From positions 248,001 through 312,000 of the forward strand of contig NZ_PQSU01000002.1 in assembly GCF_002920615.1 (NCBI RefSeq): 64,000 bases of DNA, written 5' to 3'. A program made the position numbers and the translations under genes. This DNA is from Streptomyces sp. Ru62. Its GTDB lineage: Bacteria; Actinomycetota; Actinomycetes; Streptomycetales; Streptomycetaceae. Shown here one piece after another: positions 52,858 to 59,519 of this stretch. The first letter of the stretch is position 1. Each line of letters opens with the position of its first letter. The notes beneath the pieces were generated by a model, which was not told the origin of the DNA, ran no database searches, and worked only from the letters and a program-made list of their open reading frames with translations.

Positions 52858-53607
52858 ATGAGACGGACTACCCGAAACGGTGTGTTCGCCGTCGCCGCCG
52901 CGTCCGGCGCGATGGTCGTGGCGTTCCCGGTGTCCGCCGCCTTCGCGGCCGACGGGGCCGGTGCAGAGGCAACGGCGGCCGGCTCGCCCGGGGTGCTCTC
53001 CGGCAACAACGTCCAGATTCCGGTGCACGTGCCGGTGAACATCTGCGGCAACACCGCCGACGTGGTGGGACTGCTCAATCCGGCCGCGGGCAACACCTGT
53101 GTGAACGGCGGTGCGGCGAAGACCGCGGGTGCCGCGAAGAGCGGTACGGCGAAGGCCGGCGTTGCGCGGACCGGTGGTGCGGCGAAAGCCGGCGGTACGG
53201 GCGACAGCGGCGCGTCGGTCGCGTCCGGTGGGGCGTCGGCTCACGGCAGCACCGCGGACTCGCCCGGACTGCTGTCGGGCAACGACCTCCAGCTCCCGAT
53301 CGACCTGCCGGTGAACGTCTCCGGGAACAGTGTCAACGTGGTCGGCGTGGGCAACCCGGTCTTCGGCAACCACTCGGTCAACGAATCCGGCGACCACCCG
53401 AGCCCGGCCCCGCACTCCGCGGTCCCGAAGCCCCGGGCCCCGAGGCACCCGGCTTCCGCCCGGTCCCACCCCGCCCCGCACCCCGTGGCATCCTCGCTGG
53501 CCCACACCGGAGCGGACCTCACGGCCCCCGCCCTCGCGGGCAGCGTCGCGCTCATCGTCACGGGAGGGATCCTGTACCGCCGCTTCAGTGGGGGCCACGT
53601 CCGCTGA
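52858..53607 (+). CDS. Long, sortase-anchored chaplin
   Basis: A 249-residue chaplin of the ChpA/B/C type. Signal peptide to about residue 30 (AAFAADG). Chaplin domain 1 (about 42-84): SPGVLSGNNVQIPVHVPVN, ICGNTADVVGLLNPAAGNTC with both Cys. An Ala/Gly/Lys linker follows. Chaplin domain 2 (about 137-178): SPGLLSGNDLQLPIDLPVN, VSGNSVNVVGVGNPVFG, with both Cys replaced by Ser. A Pro/His-rich stalk then leads to the sorting signal LAHTG, a hydrophobic helix and RRFSGGHVR. It should be anchored to peptidoglycan by a class E sortase and help make aerial hyphae hydrophobic. ATG 52858 has AGGAAGG upstream. Confidence 0.92.
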   Translation: MRRTTRNGVFAVAAASGAMVVAFPVSAAFAADGAGAEATAAGSPGVLSGNNVQIPVHVPVNICGNTADVVGLLNPAAGNTCVNGGAAKTAGAAKSGTAKAGVARTGGAAKAGGTGDSGASVASGGASAHGSTADSPGLLSGNDLQLPIDLPVNVSGNSVNVVGVGNPVFGNHSVNESGDHPSPAPHSAVPKPRAPRHPASARSHPAPHPVASSLAHTGADLTAPALAGSVALIVTGGILYRRFSGGHVR

Positions 53608-53843
53608 AGCGGCCCCCGTCCGGGAGTGCGCTCCGGCCCGGACCAGTGCTGCGGGGCCGCTGTGCCCTCTCCCGGACCCGCAGTTCCGAACCGGCGACGT
53701 GACGGCCCCGGGGCCGGTGCCCGAATCACCGACGGGCGCCGGCCCTGTCCGACACCCCCGCGGGGTGTGATCGCGGGAGGACGGGAGGAACCGGCGTGTG
53801 ACTCCAGGGGCGCCGTGTCGTTGGAGGGGTGCGTTCCCTTCGG

Positions 53844-53882
53844 TCACGGGCCCCGGAAGTGGAGAACTTCCGGGGCCCGTGA
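53844..53882 (+). terminator. 17-bp perfect hairpin downstream of the chaplin
   Basis: TCACGGGCCCCGGAAGT (53844-53860) pairs perfectly with its complement at 53866-53882 around a 5-base loop. It lies 237 bases after the chaplin stop, further than usual for a terminator. Confidence 0.6.
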
Positions 53883-53946
53883 CACGTTCGGACGGGTCCG
53901 GGCAGACCGGTCCGCGCAGCGGCTGTCGGTTGTCGTACACGACAGC

Positions 53947-53992
53947 ACCGCGTTCCCTGAGCGGTCCTGGGGGACCGCTCAGGGAACGCGGT
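53947..53992. repeat. 21-bp perfect hairpin
   Basis: ACCGCGTTCCCTGAGCGGTC plus C (53947-53967) pairs perfectly with 53972-53992 around a TGGG loop. It lies midway between two other long hairpins and belongs to neither flanking gene by position. Confidence 0.7.
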
Positions 53993-54046
53993 CGCGGGCC
54001 GGCGGGCCGTGCAGGGCCCGGTCGGGCGGTGTCTTCGCGTGGGAAA

Positions 54047-54118
54047 GGGCACGCACGGACCACGGGACACGCCACATGCGATGGCACTGGCGTGTCCCGG
54101 AATGGTCTGTGCGTGCCC
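54047..54118 (-). terminator. Long interrupted hairpin after the small secreted gene
   Basis: GGGCACGCACGGACCA then CGGGACACGCCA (54047-54074) pair with TGGCGTGTCCCG, gaa, TGGTCTGTGCGTGCCC (54088-54118): about 27 pairs with one mismatch and a small bulge. It starts 22 bases beyond the stop of the minus-strand gene at 54141 and probably terminates it. Confidence 0.7.
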
Positions 54119-54140
54119 GGGGCCGCGGGGGGCGAGGCCG

Positions 54141-54416
54141 TCAGAACGCCTGGCTGTTGCAGCCCATGTCCGAACCGAGGTGGCTCTGCTGCGCGCCGGG
54201 GTTGCCTTCACCGTTCAGCAGGTTGCCCGCCAGGCCGGTGATCGCACCGATGCTGCCGATCACCTCGATGTTCATGTCGTGCGAGCGGCACTCGATGCCC
54301 TGCGTGATGTCGACGTCGTGGCCCGGCTCACCGTGGGCGAACGCGGCGTTGCCGCCGAAGGAGCCGACACTGCCGAGGACGACGCCCACGAGGACCGCCT
54401 TGTGAATCGTGCGCAT
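54141..54416 (-). CDS. Small secreted protein, GEGNPGAQ family (copy 1)
   Basis: A 91-residue secreted protein. Signal peptide to about residue 27 (GGNAAFAHG). The mature part is VDITQGIECRSHDMNIEVIG, then GLAGNLLNGEGNPGAQQSHL and GSDMGCNSQAF, with two Cys about 45 residues apart. It is a paralogue of the genes at 56503 and 57017 (shared CxSHD[ML]N, LLNGEGNPGAQ and MGCN motifs). Function unknown; likely cell-surface. GGAGAACCC precedes the ATG. It sits 64 bp downstream of, and on the same strand as, the repeat protein gene, so they are probably co-transcribed. Confidence 0.82.
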   Translation of the reverse strand: MRTIHKAVLVGVVLGSVGSFGGNAAFAHGEPGHDVDITQGIECRSHDMNIEVIGSIGAITGLAGNLLNGEGNPGAQQSHLGSDMGCNSQAF

Positions 54417-54480
54417 GGGTTCTCCGTTGGTTGAGGGGACGCGATCTGCACCAGATCGGGTCGCGATTTCGGTGAGGCTG

Positions 54481-55335
54481 TCAGCCGAGCCGGGGAAGCC
54501 CCAGCTGGCCGACGGGTGGCGCCGCGACCTGCCCGAGGCCGACCGGAGCCAGTTCCGGCACGCTCCCCGGCGTGATCTGCGGGTTGAGGAGCGGGTTGAT
54601 CTGAGGGTTCACCTGGGGGTTCACCTGCGGGGTGACGTACGCCGGAGGCTCCGGGCCGAACGCCTGGGGCACCGCCACCTGCGGGGCGACCTGCGGCATG
54701 ACCTGAGGCATGACCTGGGGCACCACCTGAGCCCGCTGCGGGGGAGCGGCTTGGACCGGCTGCGGGGGAGCGGCCTGCTGCGGGTAGGGCGTGGCGGAGG
54801 CCTGCGCCGTTCCGAGCGACGTGGCCGAGGCCGTGGCGTAGCCGGTCGGCTGTTGCGGTGCCGGCTGTGCGTACTGGGGCGGGGCCGGCTGGGGAGCCGG
54901 TGCGGGCTGTGCGTACTGGGGAGCCGGTGCGGGCTGTGCGTACTGGGGCGGGGCCGGCTGAGGGGCCGGTGCGGGCTGTGCGTACTGGGGAGCCGGTGCG
55001 GGCTGTGCGTACTGGGGAGCCGGTGCGGGCTGTGCGTACTGGGGCGGGGCCGGCTGGGGAGCCGGTGCGGGCTGTGCGTACTGGGGAGCCGGTGCGGGCT
55101 GTGCGTACTGGGGAGCCGGTGCGGGCTGTGCGTACTGGGGCGGGGCCTGCTGAGGGGCCGGTGCGGGCTGCGCGTACTGGGGAGGCGGGGCCTGGTACGC
55201 GGGATACTCGGGAGCCGGCGCCGGAGCGGGACCGCCGGGTCCGACGAGCGTGTCGGCATGGCTGACGCCGACGCCGATGGCGGACAGACCGCCGGCCGCC
55301 GCTACAACGAGCGCGGCCTTGTGAAGCTTGCGCAT
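54481..55335 (-). CDS. Secreted Pro/Gln-rich tandem-repeat protein
   Basis: A 284-residue secreted protein. Leader RKLHKAALVVAAAGGLSAIG, cut near SHAD (residue 28). The middle holds ten YAQPAP units in two lengths (QYAQPAPAP and QYAQPAPAPQPAPP). After a Thr/Ala part comes a second repeat zone, PQVMPQVMPQVAPQV and TPQVNPQVNPQINP. The leader and the NPQ zone match the divergent gene at 55797. No Cys. Composition suggests an extended wall-spanning or surface protein. ATG 55335 is chosen because the leader starts there and the upstream GCCGAGGGTT site is conserved in the paralogues. Confidence 0.82.
   Translation of the reverse strand: MRKLHKAALVVAAAGGLSAIGVGVSHADTLVGPGGPAPAPAPEYPAYQAPPPQYAQPAPAPQQAPPQYAQPAPAPQYAQPAPAPQYAQPAPAPQPAPPQYAQPAPAPQYAQPAPAPQYAQPAPAPQPAPPQYAQPAPAPQYAQPAPAPQPAPPQYAQPAPQQPTGYATASATSLGTAQASATPYPQQAAPPQPVQAAPPQRAQVVPQVMPQVMPQVAPQVAVPQAFGPEPPAYVTPQVNPQVNPQINPLLNPQITPGSVPELAPVGLGQVAAPPVGQLGLPRLG
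54860..55190 (-). repeat. Near-identical 27/42-bp coding tandem repeats
   Basis: Units such as GGTGCGGGCTGTGCGTACTG (plus strand) followed by GGGAGCC recur with almost no base changes, encoding the YAQPAP units of the secreted protein. High DNA identity suggests recent expansion or ongoing copy-number change. Confidence 0.8.
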
Positions 55336-55796
55336 GAAACCCTCGGCCCTTCGATACCTGAAACGTTGCATTCAGCGCGGTCACGCGTGCGGCGGGTGCG
55401 GTTACTCGCACTGCACGGTCAGCAGCGGTAATGCTGAGCAGCACGCGGACTTCGCGTCGGAGCCGACAGCGAATCCCCTCATCCCTGTCTCGGATTAACG
55501 GCCGCTGCCCCTCTCCCCGTTGGAACGATTGCTCCTCGCTGTGGTCACGCCCCTTGAGATCCGTCACCCGTTTGCTCCTAAGGGCGGCATTACCTCTGCG
55601 TTCCTTGCGCCTTTGGGGCAAATGGGTGACCCCCCGGGGGCGCCCGTATCCGAGCCCGTCCCCGCCTCGTTCCTCAGGAGCCAAGCGCGGTGCTCCATCG
55701 CCGCCGCAGAGCGGGCGGCAGGAACAGCGACAACTGTGCTGCCGCATCAGCCATTTACCAGGTTCCGTGCACAGGTCAAGAAGGGCCGAGGATTCC
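55336..55796. promoter_or_regulatory. Divergent control region between paralogous secreted genes
   Basis: About 460 bp with no gene. GTCACCCGTTTGC (near 55565) and GCAAATGGGTGAC (near 55618) are inverted arms matching at 12 of 13 positions, enclosing an AT-richer block (CTAAGGGCGGCATTACC). Both flanking genes share the 5' segment AGGGCCGAGG(G/A)TT just before their ATGs. It probably holds both promoters and perhaps a leader RNA structure; I could not match a known riboswitch. Confidence 0.5.
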
Positions 55797-56282
55797 ATGC
55801 GCAAGCTTCAGCAAGTCGCGCTCGTCGTCGCAGCAGCCGGTGGTCTGTCCGCCGTCGGCGCCGGCCCAAGCTCCGCCGCGACTCCCCCCGCCTACAACGG
55901 GGCTGTGCCGCCGCCCGTTTCGCAGCCGGACGCCCAGGCCGCCGCCGCCACCTCGTCTCAGGCGACCGCGCAGACGTACGGCTCACCGGTCCTGCGGCAG
56001 GCGCCCCCTCAGCGGGGCACCGAAATCGCCCCGCAGATCAACCCGCAGCTGAACCCGCAGATCAGTCCGCAAGTCACCCCGCAGGCCCCGCAGTCGCAGC
56101 AGGGCGCCCCGGTCCACCAGAACAACCTGTTCCGTCCGTACCAGGAGTGCAGCCCCCAGACGCTGCTCGACGCGAACATCCCGGTCGCTCTGCTCGCGGC
56201 GTCGGAGACGCGCGGCGTCGATTGCACTCAGGCCAACAGCCAGGCGAACTCCCTCGCCAGCGCCACCGCGATGCGGCAGTAG
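55797..56282 (+). CDS. Small secreted protein, RPYQECSPQT family (copy 1)
   Basis: A 161-residue secreted protein. Leader RKLQQVALVVAAAGGLSAVG, cut near SSAA (about residue 28). Next is a Pro/Ala/Gln-rich part with PQINPQLNPQISPQVTPQ, homologous to the end of the divergent repeat protein. The C-terminal domain is NNLFRPYQECSPQTLLDANI, PVALLAASETRGVDC, with two Cys, shared with the gene at 59021. Function unknown. ATG 55797 with GCCGAGG 7 bases upstream. Two GEGNPGAQ-family genes follow on the same strand, mirroring the order on the minus strand. Confidence 0.82.
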   Translation: MRKLQQVALVVAAAGGLSAVGAGPSSAATPPAYNGAVPPPVSQPDAQAAAATSSQATAQTYGSPVLRQAPPQRGTEIAPQINPQLNPQISPQVTPQAPQSQQGAPVHQNNLFRPYQECSPQTLLDANIPVALLAASETRGVDCTQANSQANSLASATAMRQ

Positions 56283-56502
56283 CGCCACCGGACGCCGACG
56301 CACGCCGGCGCCCCGGCACGGGCTGCGGGAGCGTGTTCGACGGGGTCGCAGGCGCCTGATACGGCCTTTCGGGTCATTGCTGTTGCGAGCTCACGAATTC
56401 GGCGCGTCGATGTCCGTTTTGGGGTATTTCGTATTAGTCTCCTGTAACGAGACGAGTCGATCGAGCACAGATCGAACTCACCAACATCCACTCGGAGATG
56501 AC

Positions 56503-56793
56503 ATGCGCAAGCTTCGCAACGTTGCCGTCCTGGTCGCCGCGCTCGGCACCATCGGACTCGTGAGCGGCACGGCCCACGCGGGCCAGGGTGGCGGCAAGGG
56601 CGGTGAGCACGGCGACAAGTTCAAGATCACGCAGAGCTCGCAGTGCAAGTCGCACGACCTGAACCTCGACGTCCTCGGTGAGGTGGGCCTGCTCAACGGC
56701 CTGCTGGGCAACGGGCTCAACGGCGAGGGCAACCCGGGCGCCCAGGCCACCAACATCGGCTCGACGATGGGCTGCAACAACAGCGCCCTCTGA
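56503..56793 (+). CDS. Small secreted protein, GEGNPGAQ family (copy 2)
   Basis: A 96-residue secreted protein: leader RKLRNVAVLVAALGTIGLVS, cut near AHAG (about 26). A Gly/Lys-rich start (GGGKGGEHGDKFK) is followed by ITQSSQCKSHDLNLDVLGEV and GNGLNGEGNPGAQATNIGST, ending MGCNNSAL. Two Cys. It is 96 residues like copy 3, and the two share GGAGATGACATGC over the start codon, pointing to tandem duplication. Own terminator hairpin downstream, so it may be transcribed separately. Function unknown. Confidence 0.85.
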   Translation: MRKLRNVAVLVAALGTIGLVSGTAHAGQGGGKGGEHGDKFKITQSSQCKSHDLNLDVLGEVGLLNGLLGNGLNGEGNPGAQATNIGSTMGCNNSAL

Positions 56794-56826
56794 CGTCCTG
56801 TCCGGCGCGACAGACGTCGGACGATC

Positions 56827-56870
56827 AATGGTCCCGGCAACCGAGCATCGAGCAGGGTGCCGGGACCATT
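56827..56870 (+). terminator. Terminator after GEGNPGAQ copy 2
   Basis: AATGGTCCCGGCA (56827-56839) and TGCCGGGACCATT (56858-56870) form a perfect 13-bp stem 33 bases after the stop. Confidence 0.85.
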
Positions 56871-57016
56871 CGTACGCACCGGCAGCCCTCCGCGGCGGCG
56901 GGAACCGCTCGGATTCGTCGCGGTGCCGGATTTCCGGAACGACGTACCGGTCTTCGTGAACGTACGAAAGTCGGTCTCTCGTAGATCGCATCCACCCTCA
57001 CTTCACGGGAGATGAC

Positions 57017-57307
57017 ATGCACAAGGTTCGCATGGCTGCCGTCCTGGTCGCCGCATTCGGGAGCCTCGGGCTCCTGGGCGCCGGCGCTGCCCACGCCGAC
57101 CAGGGCTGGGGCAAGGGCGGCGACAAATTCGACGTCAAGCAGAGCAGCACCTGTTCGTCGCACGACCTGAACCTCGACATCCTCGGCGAGGTCGGTATCG
57201 GCAACGGCCTGGGCGGCAACCTGCTGAACGGCGAGGGCAACCCGGGCGCCCAGGCCACTCACATCGGCTCGACGATGGGTTGCAACAACAGCTTCGGCGG
57301 CGAGTAG
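57017..57307 (+). CDS. Small secreted protein, GEGNPGAQ family (copy 3)
   Basis: A 96-residue secreted protein: leader HKVRMAAVLVAAFGSLGLLG, cut near AHAD (about 27). Mature part DQGWGKGGDKFDVKQSSTCS, SHDLNLDILGEVGIGNGLGG, NLLNGEGNPGAQATHIGST, MGCNNSFGGE. Closest to copy 2. The two Cys, the NGEGNPGAQ block and MGCNN are invariant among the three copies. GGGAGATGAC supplies the ribosome site. It carries its own intrinsic terminator. Likely exported to the cell surface or medium; role unknown. Confidence 0.85.
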   Translation: MHKVRMAAVLVAAFGSLGLLGAGAAHADQGWGKGGDKFDVKQSSTCSSHDLNLDILGEVGIGNGLGGNLLNGEGNPGAQATHIGSTMGCNNSFGGE

Positions 57308-57318
57308 AACGAACATCG

Positions 57319-57357
57319 ATTCCCGGCACCCCGGCCATCGGCCACGGTGCCGGGAAT
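57319..57357 (+). terminator. Terminator after GEGNPGAQ copy 3
   Basis: ATTCCCGGCACC (57319-57330) and GGTGCCGGGAAT (57346-57357), a 12-bp stem followed by TCTTCTTTG, a T-rich intrinsic terminator. Confidence 0.88.
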
Positions 57358-57420
57358 TCTTCTTTGTCCGGTGAATGCGTGACCGTACGGGCGGGCGAGC
57401 GTATGTCCGCGGAAAACGAA

Positions 57421-57452
57421 CTGCCGGGCCGGGATCGCTCCCGGCCCGGCAG
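57421..57452 (-). terminator. Terminator of the MFS.KKI-type gene
   Basis: CTGCCGGGCCGGGA (57421-57434), loop TCGC, TCCCGGCCCGGCAG (57439-57452): 14 perfect pairs, followed on the minus strand by TTCGTTTTCC. It lies 14 bases beyond the stop of the gene ending at 57466. Confidence 0.88.
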
Positions 57453-57465
57453 TCTTCGGTGTTCC

Positions 57466-57810
57466 TCAGAACTCGATGTGCGGCTTCTTGAAGCCCTTGG
57501 GCAGCTCCGCCCTGTTGGAGCAGTCCACAACCTGTCCGACGCTGGCGGATCCAGTGCTCGTCAGTTCGTCCTCCGGGAACACCAGGCGTGGCCGGTCCGC
57601 CGTCGAGCAGTTCTGCTCCTGCTTGAGGGTGTGTGTGCCGTCCTTGTCGGTCTGCGTCTCGGTCTTGTGGACGCAGACGGTGCCCCCCTGCTCGGTGGTT
57701 TTGCAGCCACCCGGAATCGCGTCTGCGTAGGCGTGTCCGGCGCCGACGCACACCAGGGCGAGACCGCCGACGAGTCCCGAGACGGTGGCGATCTTCTGGA
57801 GACTGAACAT
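57466..57810 (-). CDS. Small secreted Cys-rich protein, MFSxxKI-leader family (copy 1)
   Basis: A 114-residue secreted protein. Leader FSLQKIATVSGLVGGLALVC, cut near AYADA (about 30). Mature part has GGCKTTEQGGTVCVHKTETQ, LKQEQNCSTADRPRLVFPED and VGQVVDCSNRAELPKGF; four Cys after the leader. The leader and Cys spacing match the gene at 58583, so they are paralogues. No known family. ATG 57810 preceded by AAGGAAAGCGAC. It ends in a strong terminator of its own. Confidence 0.82.
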   Translation of the reverse strand: MFSLQKIATVSGLVGGLALVCVGAGHAYADAIPGGCKTTEQGGTVCVHKTETQTDKDGTHTLKQEQNCSTADRPRLVFPEDELTSTGSASVGQVVDCSNRAELPKGFKKPHIEF

Positions 57811-58137
57811 GTGTCGCTTTCCTTTACGACGGAGGCCCGGGCGCATGTGCCGTTCACCGGCGTGCGTCCGGGCCCGAGAAGGTCGGAACAGATCATCCTG
57901 CGCCTGGCCGCGCCGTGAGCCGAACGCGTGGGCGGGATGGCGGCAGCCCGGACGCGCGCCGTTGGATTGCCGCGCGTCCGGGCTGAGTTCGTGATGGGGT
58001 GTCACTCGGCACACCGTCGAACGGATCGAGCCGGTGCGAGACCGGAGCGTCGAGTTCGTGCGATGTGCATCAGGCTTCCGAAGGAGGTTGATGCGCCCCG
58101 TTGCCGTGGCGCCGAGGGGATGGGCCCCGTTACGTCT

Positions 58138-58416
58138 TTACTCGCCCTCGTGGTCGCCCTCGTGGTCGCCCTCGTGCTCGCCGTAGCCCTGCTCGGGCTC
58201 GGCGTACCTCTGCTCCTCCGGCTGGGCCTCGTGCTTGTCCTGCGGCTGCACGTAGTAACCGCCACCGACGGCCACCGCGTTCGCCGACGAGTTGGCCACG
58301 GCAGTGACCTCCGGAGCCGAGTCGTCGCCGCCGTGGGCGAAGCCGACGCCGGCGCCGAGGGTGGACAGCCCCATAACCGCCGCCGCTACGATCGCAGCGC
58401 GCTGAAACTTACGCAT
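58138..58416 (-). CDS. Small secreted protein with acidic repeat tail
   Basis: A 92-residue secreted protein. Leader RKFQRAAIVAAAVMGLSTLG, cut near FAHG (about 28), close to the leaders of the other MRKL-type genes. Mature part: SAPEVTAVANSSANAVAVGG (a motif also seen in small Streptomyces surface proteins), then a Gln/Glu/Pro stretch and the tail GEHEGDHEGDHEGE with alternating His and acids. No Cys. The 5' side carries a 17-bp palindrome and a long inverted repeat, suggesting specific control. Function unknown; the tail could bind metal ions. Confidence 0.78.
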   Translation of the reverse strand: MRKFQRAAIVAAAVMGLSTLGAGVGFAHGGDDSAPEVTAVANSSANAVAVGGGYYVQPQDKHEAQPEEQRYAEPEQGYGEHEGDHEGDHEGE

Positions 58417-58433
58417 GTTTGACCCTTTCTGAC

Positions 58434-58490
58434 CCAGGCACGGTGCCTGGCTTGACTACTCAACGTGAGCTTATGTGAGCATTGAGTAGT
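58434..58490 (-). promoter_or_regulatory. Palindrome and inverted-repeat control region
   Basis: CCAGGCACGGTGCCTGG (58434-58450) lies 18 bases before the ATG at 58416. Further upstream ACTACTCAA (58455-58463) and TTGAGTAGT (58482-58490) are perfect inverted arms enclosing GTGAGC-TTAT-GTGAGC. The arrangement looks like two operators. Confidence 0.6.
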
Positions 58491-58582
58491 AATTCAGGAT
58501 CTACGCTCCACATGTCGCGTCGATCCCTCTTATGTCGTAGAGGTGCCGTGATGCGTCGGCCTCGGGGCTGTGGTTGCCGGGG

Positions 58583-58924
58583 TCAGCGCCAGAGGCTGGG
58601 CGACTCCGGCCGGCCCCCGGTCTCTTCGGGTACTCCCCGTGTGGTGGGGGAGCAGGTCACCTCGGGTCCGAGCCGTGTCTGGCCGTTGCCCAGGGCGGCG
58701 GGCAGAGTGAGGGGCTGCACCTTCTGGCAGTTCTCGTAGTGGGGGAGGGTGCCGTCTTCGGGAATCTCGCCCGTGATCCGCTGTGTGCAGGTGAGGTCGC
58801 CCAGGATGTCCCGGGTGCAGGTTCCCGGGCCGCTTCCGGCGTACGCCTGGGTGGCGCCGACGCAGGTCAGGGCGAGGCTGCCGAGCAGCCCCGAGGCAGC
58901 CACGATCTTCTTCGTACTGAACAT
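58583..58924 (-). CDS. Small secreted Cys-rich protein, MFSxxKI-leader family (copy 2)
   Basis: A 113-residue secreted protein: leader FSTKKIVAASGLLGSLALTC, cut near AYAGS (about 30). Mature part GPGTCTRDILGDLTCTQRIT, LPHYENCQKVQPLTLPAALG and LGPEVTCSPTTRG, with four Cys spaced like copy 1 (57466). The C-terminal 20 residues are Pro/Glu/Arg-rich and differ. Function unknown. ATG 58924, preceded by GAGGGAAAACGCATC on the minus strand. The upstream gene at 59021 is on the same strand, 96 bp away. Confidence 0.82.
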   Translation of the reverse strand: MFSTKKIVAASGLLGSLALTCVGATQAYAGSGPGTCTRDILGDLTCTQRITGEIPEDGTLPHYENCQKVQPLTLPAALGNGQTRLGPEVTCSPTTRGVPEETGGRPESPSLWR

Positions 58925-59020
58925 GTGATGCGTTTTCCCTCTGTCGGGTGCCCGGGTGGCCGGGCACCGTGCGCCCCGGGCACCGGCCGTACCGGGCTCT
59001 GTCTTCGATGACCGCCGAGC

Positions 59021-59263
59021 TCAGCCAGTGAAGGCGTTGTTGTACTGGCCGCAGGTGGTGTCCATGGTGTCGGCGAGGCCGAGGACGGCGATCGGGACAT
59101 CGTTCTCGGCCACCGTCTGCGGGCTGCACTCCTGGTAGGGGCGGTAGGAGTCGGTGACGTGCAGTCCGCCGGCGTTGGTGTCGGCGATGGCGGTGCCGGC
59201 GCCGATGGCCGACAGGCCGCCGGCCGCCGCTGCTGCGATCACGACCTGCTGAAGCTTGCGCAT
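59021..59263 (-). CDS. Small secreted protein, RPYQECSPQT family (copy 2)
   Basis: An 80-residue secreted protein: leader RKLQQVVIAAAAAGGLSAIG, cut near AIADT (about 28). The mature 52 residues consist of the domain DSYRPYQECSPQTVAENDVP, IAVLGLADTMDTTC, which matches the C-terminal domain of the gene at 55797 without its Pro/Gln-rich spacer. Two Cys. The 5' segment CCGAGGGTTCCATGCGCAAG is nearly identical to that of the paralogues, evidence of recent duplication. First gene of the minus-strand run 59263 to 57466. Function unknown. Confidence 0.83.
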   Translation of the reverse strand: MRKLQQVVIAAAAAGGLSAIGAGTAIADTNAGGLHVTDSYRPYQECSPQTVAENDVPIAVLGLADTMDTTCGQYNNAFTG

Positions 59264-59519
59264 GGAACCCTCGGTTCTTTGCTTGTCCGTTGAGGCTGGT
59301 TGCCTAGTGTGACCGAGTCGATACTAGCAGTCACGAAGGGGGAGTTCCGTGCCGGGCACCTGTGTCCCGGGAGGGCAAGGGGCCCGAGAGCCGGACGCTC
59401 GCCCAAGGTCCGGGCCGGTCAAGGGCGTTGTCGTTCCGCGTCGGCGGTCGTGTCGCATGGGCTCGTGCGGGTGAAGTGCGGCGCGAGCGCCAAGAGGGGG
59501 GAGGGATCGGGTGGTTGCG

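Noticed and set aside
54860-55190. CRISPR-like regular repeats
   Set aside because: Units are contiguous, in frame and encode YAQPAP repeats; there are no unique spacers.
55560-55640. Riboswitch (c-di-AMP type) in the divergent control region
   Set aside because: A long inverted repeat is present but the conserved bases of the ydaO class could not be matched on either strand.
54141-57307. Rodlin (RdlA/RdlB) identity for the small secreted proteins
   Set aside because: Rodlins are larger and lack the NGEGNPGAQ and MGCN motifs; position near a chaplin alone is not enough.
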